A stretch of DNA of 54,185 nt from Desulfobulbaceae bacterium. Lineage in GTDB: Bacteria > Desulfobacterota > Desulfobulbia > Desulfobulbales > Desulfocapsaceae. The DNA lies in NCBI GenBank assembly GCA_003249645.1, contig QKIH01000083.1, positions 1 through 54,185 on the forward strand, read 5' to 3'. This document shows, piece after piece, positions 34,255-42,534 of this stretch; within the stretch, counting starts at the first letter, position 1; each line of letters opens with the position of its first letter. A model generated the notes under the pieces. The model saw nothing but the letters and a program-made list of their open reading frames with translations. It ran no database searches and was not told where the DNA came from. Position numbers and translations under genes: made by a program.

Positions 34255-35703
34255 ATGATGAAAAAAAGCATACTACCAGCTCTTGTTTCATGTCTCATTG
34301 CAGGCACAGCATTTGCCAGCGCAGCAGCGGGCGGAGGACATGGAGAATCAAGTGCAGCCATTGATTTAAGCCATCTTGTGACATCCGGTCTCGGCATCTT
34401 CTCGGTTATTCTTTTTGTCGGTGCATACGCGCTGGTTATTTTTGAAGAACAGCTGCATCTTCGTAAATCAAAACCGGTATTGCTTGCTGCAGGTGTTATC
34501 TGGATATGTGTTGCAATTACCTACAAAGGGCTGGGCGCTCCTAATGTTGCCCATGATGCGATTAAACATAATCTGCTGGAGTATGCAGAACTGTTTCTTT
34601 TTCTCCTGGTCGCCATGACATATATCAACGCCCTGGATGAACGAAATGTCTTTCAGGCGCTTCGCTCCTGGCTGGTCGGCCGCGGCTTCAGCCTCCGAAT
34701 GGTTTTCTGGGTAACCGGCCTGCTTGCCTTTTTTATTTCCCCGGTTGCAGACAACCTCACAACTGCCCTGCTGATGGGAGCCGTTGCCATGGCTGTTGGC
34801 GGATCAAACACCAAATTCATCACCGTTGCTCTCATCAATATCGTCATTGCCGCAAACGCAGGAGGAGCCTACTCACCATTTGGCGACATCACCACACTTA
34901 TGGTTTGGCAAAAAGGTGTTGTACAGTTCAGTGAGTTCTTTAAAATTTTTCTCCCTTCCGTCGTTAACTGGCTGGTACCTGCCTTTTTCATGAATCTATC
35001 CATTGATAAAGCAACTCCGAAGGCTTCCGCACGTCAGTATCCGATGAAACTCGGAGCAATTCGTATTATCTTCCTTTTTCTCCTTACTATTATTACTGCA
35101 GTATCATTTCATAACTTCCTCAACCTTCCACCGGCAGCCGGTATGATGCTCGGTCTCGGTTACCTCGGCTTTTTCTCCTACTATATTAAAAAGGCGGAGA
35201 AACGTACTTATGATGTTGATGACAATCCGCTGTCACATCATACCCGGGCAGGTCTTCCCGATGTCTTTGACCTCTTTAAGAAAGTAGCGCGTGCTGAGTG
35301 GGATACCCTGCTCTTTTTTTACGGTGTAATTCTCTGCGTTGGCGGGCTATCCCAGTTCGGTTATCTTGCCATGGTCTCGAACTTTCTCTACCACGATCTT
35401 GGCCCCACTACCGCTAACGTGATGATTGGTATTCTCTCTGCAGTAGTTGATAACATTCCGGTCATGTTTGCAGTTCTTACCATGTATCCTGAAATGTCAC
35501 ATGGTCACTGGCTGCTGGTTACTCTTACGGCAGGGGTTGGCGGCAGTCTTCTTTCCATCGGATCCGCTGCCGGTGTTGCTCTAATGGGTTCAGCCCGCGG
35601 CATATACACATTCGGTGCGCATCTGAAATGGACGCCGATTATTGCTCTTGGGTATGCCGGCTCTATTATCTGTCATATTATCGTTAACAGCAAGGTAATG
35701 TAA
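34255..35703 (+). CDS. nhaD: NhaD-type Na+/H+ antiporter
   Basis: This 482-residue membrane protein belongs to the ion-transporter (ArsB/NhaD) superfamily, with about 12 helices. The N-terminus (MMKKSILPALVSCLIAGTAFA) looks like a cleavable or signal-like segment, as in Vibrio NhaD. Conserved family blocks are PVADNLTTALLMGAVAM near residue 163, ANAGGAYSPFGDITTLMVW near residue 200 and VVDNIPVMFAVLTM near residue 398, where the charged and Asn residues take part in ion binding. It expels Na+ (or Li+) for protons. CAGGAA precedes the ATG. Its position after SulP fits recycling of Na+ that enters with an anion. Confidence 0.93.
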   Translation: MMKKSILPALVSCLIAGTAFASAAAGGGHGESSAAIDLSHLVTSGLGIFSVILFVGAYALVIFEEQLHLRKSKPVLLAAGVIWICVAITYKGLGAPNVAHDAIKHNLLEYAELFLFLLVAMTYINALDERNVFQALRSWLVGRGFSLRMVFWVTGLLAFFISPVADNLTTALLMGAVAMAVGGSNTKFITVALINIVIAANAGGAYSPFGDITTLMVWQKGVVQFSEFFKIFLPSVVNWLVPAFFMNLSIDKATPKASARQYPMKLGAIRIIFLFLLTIITAVSFHNFLNLPPAAGMMLGLGYLGFFSYYIKKAEKRTYDVDDNPLSHHTRAGLPDVFDLFKKVARAEWDTLLFFYGVILCVGGLSQFGYLAMVSNFLYHDLGPTTANVMIGILSAVVDNIPVMFAVLTMYPEMSHGHWLLVTLTAGVGGSLLSIGSAAGVALMGSARGIYTFGAHLKWTPIIALGYAGSIICHIIVNSKVM

Positions 35704-35710
35704 CCTTTCT

Positions 35711-37522
35711 ATGACTGATTCATCTTCACTCCTCCCACTGCCCGCCAGCTGGGAGGAGTGCCGTCAGCGAGGCTGGAAAGAATATGACGTTCTTCTGGTC
35801 ACCGGTGATGCCTATATTGACCATCCATCTTTTGGTACCGCTCTTATCGGCAGAGTACTTGAACATCACGGATACAGAGTAGCAATTCTCTCGCAACCCC
35901 GCTTCGATTCCCCTGTCGATTTTCAACGTTTTCCCGAACCGAAACTCTTTTGCGGCATTAGCAGCGGCAATCTTGATTCAATCGTTGCCAACTACAGTGG
36001 AAACGGAAAAGTTCGGGATAATGACGCCTACTCTCCCGGAGGAAACCCGTGGCGCGGAAACGAACATAGCAGACTCGAACGAAGAAGACCGGACCGGGCC
36101 TGTATTCTTTACTCAAGCCTCGCCAAATCGGTCTTTAAAAATACTCCCATCATTTTAGGCGGAGTGGAGGCATCGCTGAGACGTTTTATCCATTATGATT
36201 ACAAACAGAAAAAACTTCGAGGATCTGTTCTCACCGACGCCAAGGCGGATCTCCTCATTTATGGAATGGGTGAACGGGCTGTCATCGAAACTGCTGATCG
36301 TATCAGAAGAGGTCTCGATCTAGCGGGGATTAAAGGAACCTGCTGCAGGCTGACTGAAAATCAGGCTGAACTTTTCATTCACCAGGAAAAAATTGCTATC
36401 CTGCCCTCATGGCATGATATCAGTACACAGAAAGAACTCTTTTTAGAAGCTGAAGTAACCATCCACAATCATGCCCGCAGTTTAAAGGATAATATTCTTT
36501 TACAGCAACAGCAGAGCGGCTGGGTTATTCAGTATCCCCCGGCTGAAGTTCTCAACACAGCGGAGCTTGATGCTCTCTACCAGCTTCCTTATACCAGAAA
36601 GCCGCATCCTTCTACACCGGACGTTCCTGCTTACAGGATGATACGTGATTCTATTACAATAGTTCGCGGCTGTTCCGGCAACTGTTCTTTCTGTGCCATC
36701 ACCAGGCACCAGGGGCCGGTAATCACAAGCCGGAGTGAGAGGTCTGTTCTTCAGGAAGTTGAAGCAGTAGCTCAGGTAGAAGGCTTTAACGGAACGATAT
36801 CTGATCTCGGCGGGCCGACTGCAAACCTCTATGGCACCTCATGCAATGCAGGCACCTGCAACCGTCACGACTGTCTCTATCCGAAGGTCTGCAAAAACCT
36901 GATCATTGATGAACATGCTTTTCTCAGACTGTTACAGAACGTTGCCAAAGTCAAAGGTGTCGATCATGTCTTTATCAGTTCCGGTATGCGCATGGAGCTT
37001 TTACGCAAGACTCCTGAACTGCTTGAAAAGATATTGCGTAACCATATGCCAGGCAATATCAAGATCGCTCCGGAACATACCGAAAAAGAAGTTCTTGAGC
37101 TGATGCACAAGGAACCTCATGATCAACTGGTAGAGTTTGTCCGAGAGTGCAGGAGAATCAATGATAAATTGGGCAGGCCAATGCAGATCAGCCCCTATAT
37201 TATCTCAGCCCACCCCGGAAGCACTCCTGAGCTCACCAGAAAAATGATCAGCAAACTTCAACAGCTGAAACTGACTGTAAGAGGATTTCAGGATTTCACG
37301 CCCACCCCCGGTTCACTCTCCACAGCCATGTACTACAGCGGTCGAGATCTTAAAAACAGACCTGTGTTCATTCCAGATGAGGTTTCGCGTAAAAAACAGC
37401 GGGCCCTGCTTGAACTCGCCTTCTTCCATAATGACAAGGAGAAAAAGCAGGCAAGGAATCAATCAAACAAAAAAACCGGTTCACAAAGAACCGGTCGATC
37501 AGGAAAAAAACGACCCAGATAA
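35711..37522 (+). CDS. YgiQ family radical SAM protein
   Basis: This 603-residue protein has the YgiQ N-terminal domain (YDVLLVTGDAYIDHPSFGTALIGRVLEHHGYRVAI) with a B12-like fold and a radical SAM core with the cluster motif C-S-G-N-C-S-F-C near residue 320. Other family marks are NLYGTSCNAGTCNRHDCLYP near 375 and KIAPEHTEKEVLELMHKEP near 455. The function of YgiQ proteins is not established. The strongly basic C-terminal 40 residues overlap, at the DNA level, a terminator for the convergent ferredoxin. It starts 7 nt after nhaD, so the two are co-transcribed. Confidence 0.93.
   Translation: MTDSSSLLPLPASWEECRQRGWKEYDVLLVTGDAYIDHPSFGTALIGRVLEHHGYRVAILSQPRFDSPVDFQRFPEPKLFCGISSGNLDSIVANYSGNGKVRDNDAYSPGGNPWRGNEHSRLERRRPDRACILYSSLAKSVFKNTPIILGGVEASLRRFIHYDYKQKKLRGSVLTDAKADLLIYGMGERAVIETADRIRRGLDLAGIKGTCCRLTENQAELFIHQEKIAILPSWHDISTQKELFLEAEVTIHNHARSLKDNILLQQQQSGWVIQYPPAEVLNTAELDALYQLPYTRKPHPSTPDVPAYRMIRDSITIVRGCSGNCSFCAITRHQGPVITSRSERSVLQEVEAVAQVEGFNGTISDLGGPTANLYGTSCNAGTCNRHDCLYPKVCKNLIIDEHAFLRLLQNVAKVKGVDHVFISSGMRMELLRKTPELLEKILRNHMPGNIKIAPEHTEKEVLELMHKEPHDQLVEFVRECRRINDKLGRPMQISPYIISAHPGSTPELTRKMISKLQQLKLTVRGFQDFTPTPGSLSTAMYYSGRDLKNRPVFIPDEVSRKKQRALLELAFFHNDKEKKQARNQSNKKTGSQRTGRSGKKRPR
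37469..37495 (-). terminator. Rho-independent terminator of ferredoxin gene, within ygiQ 3' end
   Basis: On the minus strand ACCGGTTC and GAACCGGT form a perfect 8-bp stem with a 5-nt loop (TTTGT), followed by TTTTTTG. It lies about 57 nt beyond the ferredoxin stop and inside the sense coding sequence of the YgiQ tail. Confidence 0.8.
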
Positions 37523-37551
37523 TTTAACCGGGCCGATTGAAGCAAAGCGCC

Positions 37552-37830
37552 TTATTGCCTTAGCAGATCACCAATCATGGAAGACATTTCCTTCATGCTG
37601 AAACCCTCCACGTGGACCCCTTCTTTAGGGCAGGTGCCCTGGCATAATCCACACCCCTGACAGCGGTTCCTATCGATAGCAATATGTCTTACCAGCGGAG
37701 AAATGTTTACCAGCGATATGGCATCAAACGGACACACATCAAGGCAGAAAGCACAACCGTCGCAATGATCGAGATCGACTTTTGCTTTTATGTCACCGTA
37801 ATCAATAAAAGTAAAAACATTTGATGTCAT
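37552..37830 (-). CDS. 2x[4Fe-4S] ferredoxin, HdrA/polyferredoxin-like
   Basis: This 92-residue protein has two complete cluster motifs: C-D-G-C-A-F-C-L-D-V-C-P (near residue 23) and C-Q-G-C-G-L-C-Q-G-T-C-P (near residue 58). The spacing and the C-terminal pattern (P-K-E-G-V-H-V-E-G-F) resemble the C-terminal domain of HdrA and small ferredoxins of anaerobes. It should carry low-potential electrons. Being alone in its transcript, its partner is unknown. AGGAGTCATT precedes the ATG; the 187 nt upstream are AT-rich. Confidence 0.92.
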   Translation of the reverse strand: MTSNVFTFIDYGDIKAKVDLDHCDGCAFCLDVCPFDAISLVNISPLVRHIAIDRNRCQGCGLCQGTCPKEGVHVEGFSMKEMSSMIGDLLRQ

Positions 37831-38017
37831 AATGACTCCTCAGTGGTAGAGATTCAATGTTGATCTTATCATCTAATAATAATTATTAATAAGGTCAAGT
37901 GTGAATATGTGGAACCATCCACTCTTCTGCAGTATGATAGTAGTTCGTTACATATTTCTTGTCAAATTTGTCGTACCTCTGTGTGCAGGTACTTGTTATT
38001 TCATGGTGTTATAACAT

Positions 38018-38590
38018 ATGCAGAAGGAAAAGATAGCCAACCTGCTGATAGTCAGCGGGCTTGGTAGAAATATCGGGAAAACAGAGCTTGCTGCGCAGAT
38101 TATTGCACAGCAGAGTAAGCTTTCACAAGTCTTTGGTATCAAGGTTTCTGTTATCAGCCCGAACCCATCTTCGCTTGTTGCCCATCAGCAGCATACAAGC
38201 TATCGTATCTTTGAGGAGACCAATCCTGCATCAACTAAAGATACCTCTAGAATGCTCAGATCCGGGGCTGGAAAAGTATACTATTTGCAGGCTGGTTCCG
38301 ACGGCGTAAGGACTGCTTTTGAGGAGCTGCTAAGGCTGATTCCTGAAGATCTTCCCGTTGTCTGCGAATCAAACAGTTTAGGAGATTTTTTTTCTCCGGG
38401 ACTCCATCTTCTGCTTGCCGGTCCGGAACATGACTTAAAGCAGTATGCCAAAAGAGTTGATATGGTGGATCACTGCATAATATCCGACAGACGCTCCGGG
38501 TTTTCAGGTCTTGATACAATACAGTTTGAAAACGGTGGTTGGTTCATCCGACAAAGTCTAAGGACAAAACCTTTACCTGAAGAACAATGA
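38018..38590 (+). CDS. P-loop NTPase, MobB-like, function unknown
   Basis: This 190-residue protein has a Walker A motif GLGRNIGKT (residues 14-22) and further blocks V-I-S-P-N-P near 46 and V-V-C-E-S-N-S-L-G near residue 115. The general pattern and C-E-S-N-S resemble MobB-type GTPases of molybdopterin-guanine-dinucleotide synthesis, found also as stand-alone genes in anaerobes, but key MobB residues beyond the P-loop are not clearly present. It overlaps the HAD gene by 4 nt (ATGA), so translation is coupled. No molybdenum-cofactor gene is adjacent. No clear ribosome site precedes the ATG. Confidence 0.6.
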   Translation: MQKEKIANLLIVSGLGRNIGKTELAAQIIAQQSKLSQVFGIKVSVISPNPSSLVAHQQHTSYRIFEETNPASTKDTSRMLRSGAGKVYYLQAGSDGVRTAFEELLRLIPEDLPVVCESNSLGDFFSPGLHLLLAGPEHDLKQYAKRVDMVDHCIISDRRSGFSGLDTIQFENGGWFIRQSLRTKPLPEEQ

Positions 38591-39057
38591 TTACTTTACA
38601 ACTCCCCGGATCCACACAGCTTTCACTCCAATTCCTCGTTCTAGATTACAATGGAACAATTGCACAGGACGGTGAAGTTATTTCCGATTGCATCCCGATA
38701 CTTCATAAACTTGCCGAAGAGCTGACAATTTATGTTCTCACTGCAGATACTCACGGTACTGTTGAGCAAAAACTTAAAGGCCTGCCCTGTAAGCTGCACA
38801 TCATCGGCGAAGATATACAAGATAAATTAAAGCTTCAATTTATTCAGGAACTTGGCCCGGAGAAAACAGTCGCGCTTGGTAACGGGAGAAATGACGCCCT
38901 AATGCTGAAGGAAGCAGCACTTGGCATCTGCCTCATTCAGGCTGAAGGGGCTAACATGATGGCAGCAGCAGCCTCGGATCTTCTCTGTACCCATATTGTC
39001 GATGCCCTCAGCTTACTGACAAAACCCGCCAGGCTTGTGGCAACAATGAGAAACTGA
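38587..39057 (+). CDS. HAD superfamily protein, soluble P-type-ATPase-like (COG4087 type)
   Basis: This 156-residue protein has HAD motif I as D20-Y-N-G-T (the second acidic position is N22) and motif IV as GNGRNDALML (N for the first D). These replacements are typical of the soluble proteins that look like the phosphorylation domain of P-type ATPases (COG4087). It could be phosphorylated on D20, but the normal acid/base Asp is missing, so a regular phosphatase activity is doubtful. It overlaps the upstream P-loop gene and lies 5 nt before tatD. Confidence 0.8.
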   Translation: MITLQLPGSTQLSLQFLVLDYNGTIAQDGEVISDCIPILHKLAEELTIYVLTADTHGTVEQKLKGLPCKLHIIGEDIQDKLKLQFIQELGPEKTVALGNGRNDALMLKEAALGICLIQAEGANMMAAAASDLLCTHIVDALSLLTKPARLVATMRN

Positions 39058-39062
39058 CCCAT

Positions 39063-39863
39063 ATGACTACATTTCCACAGGGTCTCATCGATACTCACTG
39101 CCATATAGATATCGAATCGTTTGCCGACGACCTGCCTGCTCTTTTGGAACGGGCCGGACAAAGAGGCGTGGAGGGTTTTATTTTAGCAGGCTACATTGCT
39201 TCCGGCTGGTCGCATATGGTGGAGCTGAGTGAACAATATGATTGCCTCTATGCTGCACCCGGCCTTCATCCCCTCTATCTGCATCTTCATCCGGCTGACG
39301 GCGTTCAGCAGCTTGACAAAATTGCAGCAGCAGGAAAAGTCATAGCTGTCGGTGAAATCGGTCTTGATCTTCTTGAAAAAAACGACAACGAAAAAGAACA
39401 GCGCATTCTCTTTGAACAGCAGCTGGCAATCGCCTCAGCATATCAGCTCCCTGTACTGCTGCACGTAAGAAAAGCCCATGACCAGGTAATGTCAATTCTG
39501 CGTCGAACCGGATTTTCAGGCGGCGGCATCGTCCACGCCTTTAACGGCAGTATGCAGCAGGCAGAGAAATATCTCGAAGCCGGTTTTAAACTCGGCTATG
39601 GAGGTACGCTGACATACTCGCGGGCAAACCGCATTAGAAAACTTGCGGCGGAACTTCCTCTTTCAGCAATTGTGCTGGAGACGGATGCCCCCGATATCCC
39701 ACTTTTTCATCGAAGAGAACAGCCGAACAGTCCTGAATTTCTCCCTGAAATCCTGGATACTCTCTGTATGTTACGCAAAGAAATCAGAGAGGAGATTGCC
39801 GCGGCGACTACAGCAAACGCCCTGGAGGTCCTGCCAAAAATCAGAAAAGCAGGCGATGCCTGA
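39063..39863 (+). CDS. tatD: TatD family hydrolase
   Basis: This 266-residue metal-dependent hydrolase begins with the H-x-H motif DTHCHID, has GLHPLYLH near residue 67, GEIGLDLL near residue 96 and HVRKAHDQ near residue 137. LETDAPDIPLF near residue 205 is the conserved C-terminal TIM-barrel block. TatD proteins act as 3'-5' DNase or RNase. It ends 23 nt inside the 3' end of a gene on the opposite strand. Confidence 0.93.
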   Translation: MTTFPQGLIDTHCHIDIESFADDLPALLERAGQRGVEGFILAGYIASGWSHMVELSEQYDCLYAAPGLHPLYLHLHPADGVQQLDKIAAAGKVIAVGEIGLDLLEKNDNEKEQRILFEQQLAIASAYQLPVLLHVRKAHDQVMSILRRTGFSGGGIVHAFNGSMQQAEKYLEAGFKLGYGGTLTYSRANRIRKLAAELPLSAIVLETDAPDIPLFHRREQPNSPEFLPEILDTLCMLRKEIREEIAAATTANALEVLPKIRKAGDA

Positions 39864-40230
39864 TTGTTTTTGGTGCGTGCGAGGCAAGTGATGCCAGCAG
39901 AAAAGCTGCCAGGCAGAGAATATCTCCCCGCCATATTCCATGATAGGCCAATCCCAATAGTATCAATTTACCAAAGGTAACGACCCCGGTAAGTTCACGC
40001 CAGATCTGGCGGTGCCGCATGGCTTCAAAAAACAGAAGAAATAGCCCTGAAATACTGCTGATAAGAAGAAAGGTAAGAGGCCGCAGGAATGCACCAGGAA
40101 ACAGACAGGAAGTAAGAAATACCGCGCCCCCCACCTGATGAACAGCTCTGAAGATATTGGAGAGATGCAGTGCCCAAACCGGCCTGTATTCGACCCGACC
40201 AAGTATAATATCTTTTGCTGAAAGTTTCAT
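39841..40230 (-). CDS. small integral membrane protein, function unknown
   Basis: This 129-residue protein has about four hydrophobic helices (residues about 30-50, 52-70, 82-98 and 102-118) with short loops. I do not recognise a family. Its start is 6 nt after the epmA stop codon and its last 23 bp overlap the tatD 3' end on the other strand. The compact position in the efp-epmA transcript suggests it is expressed with them, but a functional tie is not shown. A histidine pair sits in the third loop region (A-M-R-H-R-Q-I-W). Confidence 0.65.
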   Translation of the reverse strand: MKLSAKDIILGRVEYRPVWALHLSNIFRAVHQVGGAVFLTSCLFPGAFLRPLTFLLISSISGLFLLFFEAMRHRQIWRELTGVVTFGKLILLGLAYHGIWRGDILCLAAFLLASLASHAPKTIRHRLLF

Positions 40231-40236
40231 CTGTCC

Positions 40237-41118
40237 TCACCGCTCCTTAGGTGCAAAGGATTGTACCTCATCAATATGCGTCTTTGCCATAAAAAGCATC
40301 AGCAACCGATCAAGGCCCATTGCAATGCCGGCTGCTTCATCGATCTCATCAAGCTCATCGAGAAATCGCTCAGGCATAGATGTATCCCAACTCAACCTGG
40401 TTATTTCTTCTCTGAACCGCATCCGTTGTTCACCGGCATCGGTTAGCTCTGAAAAGCCGTTAGCGATCTCAATCCCGTTGATATAAAGTTCAAAACGCTC
40501 TGCTACTGTTTGATCATCTGCTTTGAGTTTAGCCAAAGAGGCCATCTGTGCAGGATAATCGATTAAAAACACAGGACCGTCAATACCAAGCTGAGGCTCT
40601 ACGTACTCTACCAGCAGTTCATCAAAAGTGTCATTTTGGATGGCCTTCTCAAGAGAGACAGGGACGTATTGAGCAAAAGCTTCCGCCACAGTTATTTTCT
40701 GCCATACAGCAAGATCAAGTGAATGACAGACTGCGGGAAACTGTTTTTTCAGAGCAGCCGCAAGAAAACAGATCAGTTCTTTGCAATCCTGCATGAGCTG
40801 ATCGTAATTTTTATTTAGATGATACCACTCGAGCATCTTAAATTCCTGCAGATGCAGCCGTCCCTGCTCTTCACTGCGAAAACATGGGCAGATCTGAAAC
40901 AGACGATGATGCCCTCTGGCCAGCAGACGCTTCATATACAGTTCAGGAGATGTCTGCAGAAATTGTTCCCCGGCTGATACAGGAACAATATTGGCTTCGG
41001 GCAAAATTACAGGAGAGAGGAGTGGTGTATCGACTTCAAGGAAGTCATGCGAAACAAAAAACTGCCGAATTGATGCAAAGAAGGCTGCACGAAAGTGCAG
41101 CCCTTCAGCGGAAAGCAT
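40237..41118 (-). CDS. epmA: EF-P beta-lysylation protein EpmA (lysyl-tRNA synthetase paralogue)
   Basis: This 293-residue class II synthetase-like protein has motif 2 ICPCFRSEEQGRLHLQEFKMLEW near residue 76 and motif 3 MGLDRLLMLF near residue 272, with ELYMKRLLARG near 58. It lacks the anticodon-binding domain of LysRS and is close in size to E. coli EpmA (325). It adds (R)-beta-lysine to the conserved lysine of elongation factor P. Its ATG overlaps the efp stop codon (TAATG), so it is translated with its target. The partner EpmB (lysine 2,3-aminomutase) is not in the window. Confidence 0.9.
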   Translation of the reverse strand: MLSAEGLHFRAAFFASIRQFFVSHDFLEVDTPLLSPVILPEANIVPVSAGEQFLQTSPELYMKRLLARGHHRLFQICPCFRSEEQGRLHLQEFKMLEWYHLNKNYDQLMQDCKELICFLAAALKKQFPAVCHSLDLAVWQKITVAEAFAQYVPVSLEKAIQNDTFDELLVEYVEPQLGIDGPVFLIDYPAQMASLAKLKADDQTVAERFELYINGIEIANGFSELTDAGEQRMRFREEITRLSWDTSMPERFLDELDEIDEAAGIAMGLDRLLMLFMAKTHIDEVQSFAPKER

Positions 41119-41681
41119 TATTCTTTAACGCGGGTAACGTATTCTCCGGTTCTGGTATCGATCTGGATTTTATCGCCCTCTTCAACAAAAGGAGGCACCT
41201 GAAGAACATATCCGGTTTCTACGGTCACAGGTTTGGTGTCATTTCCTGAAGTATCGCCTTTGGCCCATGGCTCTGCAATAGTTACCACCAGATTGACGAA
41301 GATCGGCAGGCTGACATCGATAGGCTTGCCATCGAACAGCAGGACATCAATTTCCATATTATCCATCATGAAATTGACATTGTCGCCAAGGTTCTCTTTC
41401 TGGATGAAGATCTGATCGAACGACTTCACATCCATGAAGTGATATTCATTATCCATATTGTAGAGATACTGCATTTTTCTCTCTTCAAGAGCGGCCTTTT
41501 CAAACTTATCACCGGAACGGTAGGTCTTACTGAACTGGTTGCCGGTCATCATGTTCCGCATTTTGCAGCGATAGAGCGCCTGTCCTTTGCCGGGCTTGGA
41601 AAACTCGAAGTCAGTTACAATATATGGTTGTCCATCAATCTGGATCTTTAATCCTTTTCGTAAATCAGAAGCAGTAAACAT
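41118..41681 (-). CDS. efp: elongation factor P
   Basis: This protein of 187 residues has three beta-barrel domains. It begins MFTASDLRKGL and has the modification loop SKPGKGQA with K32, the beta-lysylation site in EpmA organisms. The C-terminal domain ends with DTRTGEYVTRVKE, family-typical. EF-P relieves ribosome stalling at poly-proline. ATG 41681 has GGAG 8 nt upstream; an in-frame ATG at 41747 adds a non-conserved segment. Two small hairpins (CCCAC/GTGGG, 41703-41716; CGGTG/CACCG, 41726-41739) lie in its leader. Confidence 0.96.
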   Translation of the reverse strand: MFTASDLRKGLKIQIDGQPYIVTDFEFSKPGKGQALYRCKMRNMMTGNQFSKTYRSGDKFEKAALEERKMQYLYNMDNEYHFMDVKSFDQIFIQKENLGDNVNFMMDNMEIDVLLFDGKPIDVSLPIFVNLVVTIAEPWAKGDTSGNDTKPVTVETGYVLQVPPFVEEGDKIQIDTRTGEYVTRVKE

Positions 41682-41924
41682 CAATTTTCTCCAGGTTTTG
41701 CTCCCACCTGTGTGGGTAAATTTAGCGGTGTCATCACCGAAAAACAATCACATGCATTCAATAAAAACTAGAACCTCTTAATATACACGGTTTCACCACC
41801 ATTTAGCAAGATGATTACTGGTTGTTTTGATTCTTTAACAAAATCTCCTATATTTACAGAACTTACAACCCATCAGCTTCATCTCAATCAACACGATCCG
41901 ACTCCCAACACCATCAAAATCAGT

Positions 41925-41972
41925 AACGTTTATCTGATGATCAAGGCGACTCATTTTCAAGTTATAAACGTT
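41925..41972. repeat. 9-bp inverted repeat in efp/phosphoesterase intergenic region
   Basis: AACGTTTAT (41925-41933) and ATAAACGTT (41964-41972) are a perfect inverted repeat with a 30-nt spacer, in the 361-nt divergent region between efp and the phosphoesterase gene. The rest of that gap is AT-rich, with no convincing promoter pair. It may be a paired operator or a coincidence. Confidence 0.35.
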
Positions 41973-42042
41973 GTGTTTCTTGAATGAATCATTTTTAATG
42001 GAGAAAACTTACAGACTCTACTTTCATTCTGCTGCACATCCC

Positions 42043-42534
42043 ATGATAAAAATAGGGCTATTATCCGATACACATTTACATACGGTCACCGACGAATTTA
42101 AAGAAAATGTGCACCGGGCGTTCAATGACTGCCAGGTGATTATTCATGCAGGGGACCTTACTGAAATTTCTATTCTTGCAGTCTTCAAAAATAAGGAAGT
42201 ACATGCTGTATGCGGAAACTGTTGTAATTTTCTCACCCATGCCGCCCTGCCTGAAAAGAAATCTGTCAATATTGGAGGATACATGTTCGGTATCTGTCAC
42301 GGTGCAGGCAACAGAATAAATATTGAAGAGAGAATGTATGACCTATTTGCTGAAATGGATTGTATAGTATTCGGTCACACCCATATACCTGTGTGCAAAA
42401 CCGTCGGCGGCATCCTGCTGATAAATCCGGGATCATTTTCCAGTACCGGGAAATACGGTGCACCCGGGACATACGGCATCATTGAAGTCACTGCAGGTGG
42501 GATGAACGCTATGATTAAACATGTTGAACACTAG
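42043..42534 (+). CDS. YfcE/MJ0936-type metallophosphoesterase
   Basis: This protein of 163 residues (from ATG 42043) has the metal-site motifs of the family in order: SDTH (LLSDTHLH, residues 7-12), HAGDLT (near 37), VCGNCCN (near 58, where the usual D after GNC is C), CHG (near 82) and GHTHIPV (near 110). Such enzymes hydrolyse phosphodiesters or nucleotide phosphates. No Shine-Dalgarno is visible; upstream in-frame ATGs at 41971 and 41998 would add a non-conserved part. It is followed directly by the HIT gene. Confidence 0.85.
   Translation: MIKIGLLSDTHLHTVTDEFKENVHRAFNDCQVIIHAGDLTEISILAVFKNKEVHAVCGNCCNFLTHAALPEKKSVNIGGYMFGICHGAGNRINIEERMYDLFAEMDCIVFGHTHIPVCKTVGGILLINPGSFSSTGKYGAPGTYGIIEVTAGGMNAMIKHVEH

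Noticed and set aside
37469..37495. CRISPR-like or repeat-array signal in short palindromes
   Set aside because: It is a single hairpin with a T-run, not a repeated unit with spacers. I saw no CRISPR array anywhere in the window.
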